This document shows positions 12,181 through 21,250 of a DNA stretch of 64,000 nt, one piece after another. The notes below the pieces were generated by a model, which saw only the letters and a program-made list of their open reading frames with translations, was not told the DNA's origin and made no database searches. The position numbers and the translations under genes were made by a program. Positions within the stretch are counted from its first letter, which is position 1. The number at the start of each line of letters is the position of its first letter. Source of the DNA: Corythoichthys intestinalis (lineage: Eukaryota > Chordata > Actinopteri > Syngnathiformes > Syngnathidae); NCBI RefSeq assembly GCF_030265065.1, contig NC_080395.1, forward strand, positions 50,310,001-50,374,000, in the 5' to 3' direction.

Positions 12181-12780
12181 CAGTACAGGACAAAGGTTTG
12201 GACAGACGTTCTCATTCATGCGTTTTCTTTATTTTCATGACTATTTAAATTGTGAATTTTCGCTGAAGGTAATAAAACTACGAATGAACGTGTAGATTAT
12301 GTAATTAGCAAAAGAGGGGAAATACCTAAAAAAATATATAATATTCTAGTACCGGGGTCCTCAATTAGCGGACTGCGGTCCACGACCAGACCACGGCACA
12401 CCTCTCTGCAGACCCACGGACGAATGAAAAAAAGAAAAGAAGAAAATAACTTTTTTTCAACATGCATCATTTGTATGAATCACCGATCTATCGCTTTGGG
12501 CTACTATTCTATCGCTAAATTCTGTTTCATTTTTAGTCAAATATCTTCCATGTTCTCACTTCTGTTGTCATCTCTATGACAACGATGCACTGATTCGCTG
12601 AGAGAGCATGCATGAATTCGCTGATTGGCTGAGAGCCTGCATTCTACTAACTAGCGTGGACAGACCACAGCAGTGTCAGCAACCTCAAACACAAGTCCCA
12701 CCCGGCACTTTGCAATCTCTTTGTACATGCTGTTGTGTATTTTATTTTTCATTCAAGAATGTCATACTTTGAGGAAACGT

Positions 12781-13629
12781 CCGTCCGTCCGTCCGTCCGT
12801 CCATCCATCCATCCATCCATCCATCAGAGAGAAGCCCAGACTTCTTTCTCCCCAGCCACTTCAACCAGCTCCTGCCGCAGGATCCCAATGCATTCCCAGG
12901 CCAGCCGAGATACATAGTCTCTCCAGCGTGTCCTTGGTCGTGTCCGGGGCCTCCCGCCCGTGGGACATGCCCGGAACACCTCTCCAGGGAGATGTCCGGG
13001 AGGCATCCGAACCAGATGCCCGAACCACCTCAGCTGGCTCCCCTCAACACGGAGGAGTAGCGGCTCGACGCCGAGTCCCTTCCGGATGACCGAGCTTCTC
13101 ACCCTATTGCTAAGGGAGAGCCTGGACACCCTGCGGAGGAAATTCATTTCGGCTGCTTGTATCTGGGATCTTGTTCTTTCGGTCAAGACCCACAGCTCGT
13201 GACCATAGGTGAGAGTAGGAACGTAAATCGACTGGTACATCGAGAGCTTTGCCTTTCGGCTCAGCTCCTTCTTCACCACGACGGACCGGTGCAGTGTCCG
13301 CATTACTGCAGATGCTGCACCAATCCGCCTGTCGATCTCGCTCCCTCCTACCCTCACTCGTGAACAAGACTCCAAGATACTTGAACTCCTCCACTTGGGG
13401 CAGGATCTTATCCCCAACCCGGAGAGGGCACGCCACCATTTTCCGACTGAGGACCATGGTCTCGGATTTGGAGGTGCTGATCTTCATCCCAACCACTTCA
13501 CTCTCGGCTGCGAACCGCTCCAGTGAGAGTTGGAGGTCACGGCTTGATGAAGCCAATAGCACCACATGCTCTGCAAAAAGCAGAGATTCAATGCTGAGGT
13601 CACCAAACCGGACCCCCTCAACGCTTCGG
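12781..13629 (-). mobile_element. 5'-truncated LINE, C-terminal part of ORF2
   Basis: Minus-strand frames encode the end of a non-LTR reverse transcriptase: ISTSKSETMVLSRK, EFKYLGVLFTSEG, TLTYGHELWVLTERTRSQIQ, SQLRWFGHLVRMPPG and RPRTRWRDYVSRLAWE. The reading passes through at least two frames, so there is a frameshift around 13,350. The catalytic FADD motif reads FAEH (about 13,566-13,580), so both Asp residues are lost. The 3' end carries a (GGAT/GGAC)n tail at 12,781-12,826. A 14-bp target duplication, CTTTGAGSAAACGT, flanks it (12,767-12,780 and 13,630-13,643). The type is common in fish (Rex/L2/CR1-like), but the exact clade is not certain. Confidence 0.88.
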
Positions 13630-13645
13630 CTTTGAGCAAACGTGA

Positions 13646-13668
13646 TTTATTTATTTATTTATTTATTT
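13646..13668. repeat. (TTTA)n microsatellite
   Basis: A short run of tandem TTTA units directly beside the right-hand LINE target duplication. Confidence 0.9.
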
Positions 13669-13775
13669 CCCCGTGTTACCCCAGCACTCTGATTGCATGC
13701 GGGCAACGTTCAAGAACGTTAAGCAATGTTTACTAACACCACACATGCCACCAGTAGGAGACTGAATCTAACAAA

Positions 13776-14132
13776 ATGGTATGCTCAAAGTTGACCAAAA
13801 GAAGAAAAGTGGACAACGAAAATCGCCGTATCAATGAGGAATGGAATGACGAATATGCGTCCATTTTACCAACTGCAAGTAGCAAACCTATGTGCTTAAT
13901 ATGCTTCAGGACAGTTGCTCTGATAAAAAGTGAAAATGTGAAACGCCATTATGTTAAAGAGTACAGCTCTTTTAAAGGTAAATTTTCTCCTAAATCAGAA
14001 TTGAGAAGGCAAGAAATTAACAGGTTGAAGCAGTCATATCAAGAGTCAAGCAAGGCTATTCTTAAATTTATGACACAACAACAAATTGCAACGGAGCGCT
14101 CACTCAGTGTCGTGGGTGTTGGCCAAACATAA
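13776..14132 (+). pseudogene. hAT transposase N-terminal fragment
   Basis: The frame starts MVCSKLTKRRKVDNENRRINEEW and contains PMCLICFRTVALIKSENVKRHY, which has the C-x2-C...H spacing of a BED/TTF-like zinc finger. It resembles the N-terminus of fish hAT proteins related to GTF2IRD2/ZBED-type transposases (DNA binding at element ends). The frame stops after 118 codons, and a catalytic core is not recognised in the remaining element, so the copy is defective. The LINE inserted upstream of it, in the element's left arm. Confidence 0.65.
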
Positions 14133-14908
14133 GAAGCCATTCTCTGATGGAGAAATAATAAAAGTGCATGACTAAAGTGATGGCAGCAAAGTTCAAAGGA
14201 AAAGAAAAGGAGGAAATGACAACAAAAATCTTACATATCTCACTCCCAGATTCATCAACTACAAGACGCACTGAAGCACTGGCTGATGATGTGAGACAGC
14301 TTTGTGACACCCAAATGCCATTTCTCTCATAGAGCAGTGTTTTACAGTTAAATTTACTGTCAATAATTGTTATGTTTGCACCTTAATGACAGAGCTTGTC
14401 ATTTATGTTCTGAACAAGTGAACATGTACTGTACAACTTGCACGTTTTCTTTCTGTCCAGAAGTGTTTTACAGCTACAAAATGTAATGTAAATAATTATT
14501 GTTTGCACTTTAATGACAGATCTAGTCAATTATTTAGTGTACATAGGTAAACGTTGTACTTGCATGTTTTTTTTTTTGTATTTTTATTTTAAGTCAAAAA
14601 ATGTATTGTTAATCTATTTTTATTTAATCAGAATGTACGTTGCATTTTTGTTTGGTAAAAAGAAAACAGCCTTTACCACCTTCGACCTGCCTTGTACTTG
14701 ACTGACATTAATAAATGGACCCATGCTTGTATGAAAAAAAGTAATTGTGGACCTTCAAGATTTGTATTTGAGGACCCCTGTTCTAGTATCTCCAAAGTAG
14801 CCACCCTCTGCTCTGATTACTTTTTTGCACACTCTCGCCTTTTGGGGTTGGGACCTTCAATTGTGTCGCATTTAATGAGGTGTGTCCAAACGTTTGGCCT
14901 GTACTGTA

Positions 14909-15656
14909 CATGAATGAGCCCAGCTCCTGTGCTCATCTATGCGTAACGTGAGAAACACAACTGATGCCCCAGATTCGAAGGAAGTCACCCCAAAGATAGT
15001 TGTAAAAAAAGACTGAACTATATAAACAACCTGAACCTTCACAATGCATTTCAGACCAACTAGCTAAATGTAGCTAAGTAGCAGCGTTATTTTAGCGCTG
15101 GGATTCAACTTTTGACCGCAAAACAAAAAAGATAAGACGTGCGCAGAGATTGTCTGTAGTGTGGAAGCCAGGTTTTGATTTGTCACCGAGCATTTGGTTT
15201 ATTTATTAAATGGGACTTTCTGCTATTAGCTGGGGGTTGGAGCTAATTGACCGTTACTCACAGCAGTGATAAATACTCACTTTCTTGAAATCCGTCCTTC
15301 ATCCATCTATTCACGTTCACGCTCTATTGTGGGCGTCAGAGGTAGTGCCGGTATGAGCAAGTCACAGGAAAAACGCGGACTGGATTTTCAGTGATGTGGG
15401 CATTCTCTATTTGAGCAAGTGGAATAGATTGGATAAGTACGCACTGATGGGGCTCTCTACAAGTGAGGGGAAACTGACAGATTTATGAACATATTTAAAT
15501 AATAATATTGATTTAAACTAATATTCTGGCAACTTCATATTGCTGGTATCAATTTATATATTTATTTATTCAATTTTAATTTGTGAGAAAAAAATAAATA
15601 AAAAGACGCAATTACGCTCTGGGTATGGCCAACTATTATAATTTATTTTTTAAAAC
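14909..15656. other. No gene seen
   Basis: Sequence without recognisable exons or element ends. Short AT-rich tracts occur near 15,480-15,600. Confidence 0.5.
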
Positions 15657-15880
15657 TCATTGCCTACCAATGACAACGATAGAAGTCCAATTCATTTAAA
15701 CTGGAAGGATTGGCTGTGTATGCTCACACAATGCCATTGACAGCGCTAGATGTCCAATCCATTTTTGGCTGTGAAGGCTGGCAGCGGTCATTCACTGCCA
15801 TCCTCTCCAAGTCTAGACGTCCAGTCCATTTTGACTGGGAGGCTGGCAGAACCGCCATTGGATTCCATCACAATATGCCC
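15657..15880. repeat. Short dispersed repeat, three tandem-like modules
   Basis: Three successive modules each contain a CCAATGACA/CCATTGACA block, GAAGTCCAATTC or GACGTCCAGTCC, TTTTGACTGG and GGCTGGCAG. Related copies are seen near 521, 9,585, 24,493, 32,515, 35,475, 37,850, 38,925 and 39,665. No protein, tRNA promoter box or clear ends are visible, so the family is unclassified. Confidence 0.7.
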
Positions 15881-15910
15881 CCTACTGTTGACTTGTTATT
15901 TTCTGGTTAT

Positions 15911-15945
15911 AATAGAGTAGAGTAGAGTAGGGTCGAGTCGAGTCG
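15911..15945. repeat. AGAGT/CGAGT pentanucleotide repeat
   Basis: Tandem AGAGT units grade into CGAGT units. Confidence 0.85.
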
Positions 15946-16073
15946 ACCTGACGCCATACTTGTCGCTTGTACACACGGTGTAGCTTTGCAAGCCTACGTT
16001 TAAACTTTTAAGCGGCGATCTCCTCTTAAATTAGATATGCCCAGACAAAATATGAAACAGTGTAAATGCATTG

Positions 16074-16666
16074 AATCTGCACTTTTACCGGATCCCAAAA
16101 GAGAAGGAGCGCCGTGAAAAATGGCTGGCTGCCATCAAAGGGGTAAATTTCTTCCCAACTGACTATTCGAGGCTCTGTAGCGCCCATTTTATTGGAGGTA
16201 TGCAAATTTATTATTATCATTTTTAATTATGCTAACATTTGAGTGCTTTTGGGTTTTTGGTCACTGGGCCAAGCTACCACACAGCTAGGGAAGCTGCTTC
16301 AAGAGGAAAGCCTCGCCCTTCCACGTGCAGAGAGAAATAAAATCTGACTAAGAATGGCTTTGACCTAAAGTGATGCGTGCGCTCGAGTGTAGTAATGTAG
16401 TTCACTAATTTATGTGCATTCATGCTGTTTTTATTTCTTCATTGTATTTTTTCATTGTAGGAGAGGAAAGCAACAATCCTCTGTCACCTGATTACGTGCC
16501 ATCCATCTTTAGCGATGTGAAGACTACAGAGAAACAAAAGACTGGTCTATTGCAGACCTTCAACCGACGCCAGCAAATGAAGAAACGCAGGCGGAAGACG
16601 GCAGCCATTCCTGATGTCATGATTGTGTTGCTCCCTCATGCAAAATTAAAAAGATTGCCATTATAA
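16074..16666 (+). pseudogene. Two-exon THAP-domain gene fragment
   Basis: Exon A (16,074-16,197) reads NLHFYRIPKEKERREKW, then FFPTDYSRLCSAHFIG. This is the central and C-terminal part of a THAP zinc finger, with FYRIP, the Trp and the C-x2-H pair visible. It ends at a GTATGC donor. Exon B (16,461-16,666) follows a TTGTAG acceptor and continues in phase with ESNNPLSPDYVPSIF, a typical post-THAP sequence, then KKRRRKTAAIPD before a stop. The first Cys pair is not found upstream, so the zinc module is incomplete. THAP domains bind DNA in P-element, Harbinger and domesticated proteins. I see no element ends around it, so origin from a transposon is an inference. Confidence 0.72.
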
Positions 16667-17385
16667 TAAATAACACAATATGAAATGATAGTATATACAG
16701 ATTAAAAAGTAATTTAATGGTAAATACTGCATTTTTATGATAGTTTCCAGAGTACAGTGATAGTAAATTGGACCAATTCAAAATACTGTATAGACGAGAA
16801 CGAGGGTAGTACTTATTGTGCCGTCCCTTGCATCTCATAATCCCTGTCTTGCGACAAGTCTGTTTCCAGTCTATCGAAAGGTCTGCTTGAAATGAATCTA
16901 CATGTGGGGAGTGTACATTTAAAAATTCTCTCACCTTACTGATGACGATCTAAAAATCTAACGTGTTTATGCCAATAAAAGCTCCTTGACGAATCCTGCT
17001 ACAAGTATTAATAGTTTTCAAGGCATTCGTAGGCTTTAAAAGTTTGGTGGGTGCATGTAAGTACTCCTTATGTTCATCAGGTATTTATATACAGTGTTTC
17101 TGGGTAATATAAATGTTGCAGCTCGAAAGCTAACATATGTCCTGTCTCAATTTACAGCTAGTAATCGTTGCATTTTTTAAGGAAATTTCCATTTTTGCTT
17201 GTGGGAAACGATGCCACCAGAAGGTCCAAGATGGAGGAATGTTTACATCTGGGCGGGAAGACGTCACGATTCACGTGAAGGTGAAATGCTCTATACGAAA
17301 ACATACATAGTGTTGTTTAAGGGAATATGGACTGGTTCTTTGTGAACTGAGCAGGTTTTGTGACTGCCTTTCCCATCTGGCAACT
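16667..17385. other. No gene seen
   Basis: AT-rich sequence between the THAP fragment and the Gypsy element. No exon or element end is recognised. Confidence 0.5.
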
Positions 17386-19289
17386 ATGAATGTAACATAT
17401 TTATATCACACTGCTGTTGCCATAGTGTGCACTTCCTGTGTGTGTGGCATTACCGTAGGGCCTCCTCCCACGTGAAGTGCAATCGAACTCTGGCGACACC
17501 TGCGCTCAACATTGACGCCCGGGGCCAAACTTTAGAATCAAGGGTCAAAGGTCGAGCGCGATGCGGCCTCTGTCTTCAAATCGCGAAACGTTGACTGATT
17601 TGTATCAATTCTGTCCTACAATTAAATACGCCCTCTCTGATTGGTCATCAGTCCAGACTTGGGGTGGTACCCCAACCCTGCTCTGGTTGGCCAGTACTCC
17701 TTCCGGTCTGCAATCTGTGTGTGACCGAACCCACTCCAATTGAACATCCCCTCCAGGGTGGCAGCTGTGAGTTTTTTGTAAAACAGTTTATGAATGAGTT
17801 TAAAGTGTATTTAAACAATGAGCACTAATTCCGGTTGCTTACTGCACTTTAGGCCCACATAGTCTAGTCAAATCATTTTCTCCATCTTGTTTTGCGCGTT
17901 ATAGACTATTTAACAGATGAATGTGAGATTATTCCACTTACTTACTTCAGTAAATATTGCCATTTGTTCTTATTAAGCACATACATCTAAGTTGTTCATT
18001 TTTTACCTAAATAAAAAAAATTGCTTTCAAATAATGTTTTGAACCATATTTATTCTGGAATTAAGAATATTTATGATATTTGAAAGCTTTTTAAAGATTA
18101 AATATAGGTTTTTTTTTTAAGGAGGTGTGTTTTTGGCCAATGTAAAAGAATCCTAAATGCCTTTGTTAGGTGAACTTTTCCCCGCAGAATATATAAAATA
18201 CGTATTCACAGATGAGCTGATTCATTCATATTTTAGGTCAATTTGTGTGTGTTGTCTTTTCTGTGGTAGTTGCAGGCGGTTGAATACGGCTGTTTGAATG
18301 TTAGAATAGAATAGGCTTTGTCATTCAAATAGTACAATGACATTAAAAATAGCAACACCCTATCAGTGCATCACACAATAAATTAATGTCAATACATAAA
18401 TAAATAATATACACTACTACTACCTAAAAATAAATTTAAACTAAGCAGTGTACGAAGGATGATGTTGAAATAAATAAAATGATAGCTGACTCCTGAACCA
18501 CGCCAATAGCAAACTGCAATATGCAAGTGTTAATCAGATATACAAGTGTTAAGAAACTAGTATTCCATTAGAAGTAAGTCACTAGGTTTTAAATTTTCAT
18601 TCACGAGGTCATTCTGCCCAACAGGTAACAAGTTAACTCTGGGTGGTCTTGGCATCTTTCCATTCCGCAAGGTGGTTGAGCATCTGTTCAGAGGCTGCGG
18701 GAGGGCGGGACCAAAGTTTGACGTTGTTTCCCTCAAGTGACGTCGTGGTCCGAAGCGCAGCATTATAGATTTCATCATTACTGTGTTTTAGCTGTTGTGT
18801 TGCCTTGGCCTATTTTTTCCCCACTTTCAATTAAGGGCATTAGGACTTTTCCCAATCTCTGTATGCTTTAAATGTATTTGTTATTACACTCAAATTTCAG
18901 TTTTTTTCTTGTATTTAAATAAAGGAGCTATAGTACACAGTAAAAGTTAAGCAGCCTGCATTGTGTCTTAAATAAGCTTAATGATAAGCAAGTGTTTTGC
19001 AGATATTGAAGTGTTGAGAAATAAGGACAAGGTTTTTAATTTTCTGTCTGCACTCATTGGGAAAGTGCACAAAATACAGGACTATATGCTATGCCGAACA
19101 TACTGCATATTTGTGTGTGTAAAAAGAAGTAGCTGAGACATGAAGTACATACATATCAATGTGTTTTATTTTACAAGGTCATTGACCGCCTCCTTAAAAT
19201 TTATCAAAGTTTTCAAAAGACCTGCCAGAAAGTCCTTTGGACGTGGACACCTTGACCGTGTAGGTCTTTTTTTTTTTTTTGGAATATTT

Positions 19290-20957
19290 TTTGTGACCCG
19301 GATTGGCCACAAAGCGCCCAGGCGCGTAGTATTTTACATTGCCAGTCTTCATCATCACCTTGTGGTGGTGGTGCTTGTTGTTGTGCTGCTGCTACTGCTG
19401 CTGCTGATGGTGTATTTGCTACAGCAGGTCATGTTGATAATGCTGCTAATGCTGATGCACAAGCTGACGTGAGGGGCGTAGCTGGTGCAACTTTGCCTTT
19501 AGCTTGCTACAGAACAAAAAATAAATATCACGGGTAAGCCCTGAAATGCATTAAAACACTGGCAAAGGAAATTATGTTATTTTTTTATCGACCTACTAAC
19601 CTCCTCCTCCTTTGTGAGGATGTACAATCGAAATCTCTTAACGTGACATTGATGTCCTACTCTGTCATCAGTAGCCACTGACGCACAAAGCAGAAGGCTT
19701 CCTGGGCCATCTTCCATTCTTCTGCGCTTTCGGCCTGGAGATCGTTACGGAGGAGCTTGGAGAAGTCATAAAACTGCCACATCTCCTCGAACGTGAAGGA
19801 CCGGAAGCGGCCATGCCCGCAGATGGCCCGGTCGATGTTCTGCTCCAAGTGGCATGACACCGGAGGGAACATATCCACGTAGCGTAGAAGCTGCTCCTTC
19901 AGCCTCCACTCCCCAGTTTTGGTGTCGTACCTTCCCTTCTGTCGTCGCGCCATCGAGGAGACTTTTTAAGAGAGCATGCAGTAGTTGTTTTAAAACGATT
20001 TTTTTATTTTGGGTAACAAAGACACACAATCCACTGCCTATTATCAATTTCTTATATATACTCACTACTTGACATAGCCGACATCTTCCTCCGTAAGCCA
20101 CATGAAGGTCTTGCCTTTGTATTTCCCAAAGGTCACCGTGAGCTGGCCGGGGATCTGCTGGTCTGTTGGAGCTGCGGTGACGGCAAGGCAGTTTTTCCTA
20201 CCTGTTAGGTGTAAAAAAAAAAAATTTTTTTTAAACATCAGACAAGAAGTAATAATATAGTTCAATTCATTTTTTAAATGAAGGAGATGTTTTTTTTTTA
20301 AAAGGCATCCAGAACAATACCTTGTTTGTACATGTACTTTTCAAGCGCAGTTTAGGCAGCAAAGCATGGTGGCCGGTCATCGCTTCTGATGTACACTGAG
20401 AAACACAAAGGCAAGTGTCAACACAAAAGCAGGACATGACACGGAGGAAAAATTCTAGATGATGGTAATAATAAAATTGCGTTTTTGTTGGTTGTGAAGA
20501 GGATGCCTCCATTCCTAGCTGGCAATTAGAAAGAGAAAAATGACTTGATGTTCAGAGATGCTAAAATGTTGAGAGGGGTGTCTTGAGTTCATCTAATTCC
20601 CAAATTCCAAATAAAAACGAAGTTATTGGGGAAAATGCAAAATATGCCCACTTACAAAATGATGACGTCTATGTAGTACAGTATTTCTGTTTTTTTTTTT
20701 TTTTTTTTTTTGTAATCCAAATAGGGAGCATTTACAGTGTGGGCATCATACTAGGGAGGATCACGTCATGAACACAAGTGAAATGAATGAGTTATTGGTT
20801 AAATTTGTGACTAGTTACAAGTAATACAAGACGTATAGCACACGGAGTCATTGAACGTTAAAGTTACGTGCGTGCCTGCACATGGCTAATTATTATTAGC
20901 GCGGCGCAACGCATCGGTTTGCATCATTTTTGGCGAATTTCATACACAATATTTACC
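19290..20957 (-). pseudogene. Multi-exon gene of a multicopy fish family (GKYKGKTF motif)
   Basis: Exons recognised on the minus strand: a first exon ending at a GTAAAT donor (20,957); one reading CTSEAMTGHHALLPK (about 20,323-20,397, GTATTG donor); one reading LTVTFGKYKGKTFMWLTEED then VGYV (about 20,070-20,210, GTGAGT donor); one starting MARRQKGRYDTKTGEW and running to about 19,650; and an Ala/Gln-rich one (about 19,290-19,500) with an in-frame TGA. The GKYxGxTFxWLxEEDVGYV motif recalls a large family of uncharacterised fish proteins, some also carrying a DUF6729-type region. That link is from memory. Function is unknown. The exon phases do not all join cleanly, so this may be a decayed copy. 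Confidence 0.5.
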
Positions 20958-21035
20958 TTTTCGGCTTGTCGATTGAGTGCGTGGGTCTTTTCGCCGATTG
21001 CATCTTTTGGGCCAATCACAGGCGCGTCGTAAGGA

Positions 21036-21250
21036 GGAGGCGGGCCGCCGCGGTCTGCGTTCGCGGAGCCAATCACGGGCATCCGTGGTCGTAGGCGAGG
21101 AGAGCCGATTGGCCGCGGCCAAAAAAAGTAGGCGGGCCGCGGTCTACGTTTCGGCCAACGGCGACGTGGGATTATCTACAGCAAAAGGAGGAAGCGGACT
21201 GCGGTCTACGTTTCGGCCAATGGCCGCGCGCCGTCTACGCTCGTCCACGG
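21036..21250. repeat. CpG-rich direct repeats with CCAAT boxes
   Basis: The block GCGGTCTRCGTT plus a nearby GCCAAT or GCCAAC occurs three times (about 21,050, 21,139 and 21,201), each after a GGAGG/GTAGG plus GCGG lead. CCAAT boxes also occur at 21,012 and in inverse near 21,108. The array could be a promoter or a sub-terminal repeat array of the insert. Confidence 0.6.

Larger units (their letters stand above)
12352..14780 (+). mobile_element. hAT transposon nested in the Tc1-type element
   Basis: Flanked by the perfect 8-bp direct repeat TTCTAGTA (12,344-12,351 and 14,781-14,788). The termini are inverted repeats, CCGGGGTCCTCAA against the complement of TTTGAGGACCCCTG. It carries a partial transposase on the plus strand at 13,776-14,132 and was itself invaded by a LINE at 12,781-13,629. 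Confidence 0.88.
12181..14906. mobile_element. Tc1/mariner-type non-autonomous element (outer host of nested insertions)
   Basis: The ends are CAGTACAGGACAAAGGTTTGG at 12,181 and its imperfect complement ending at 14,906. They are flanked by TA at 12,179-12,180 and 14,907-14,908. Without the nested hAT it is only about 290 bp. The right part (14,789-14,906) contains remnants of the 3' coding-side sequence typical of this Tc1-like fish family. Confidence 0.8.

Noticed and set aside
19373-19440. A triplet-repeat expansion locus (GTG/CTG) on the plus strand
   Set aside because: On the minus strand it reads as the Ala/Gln-rich end of the inserted gene's exon, which explains the triplet pattern without a microsatellite.
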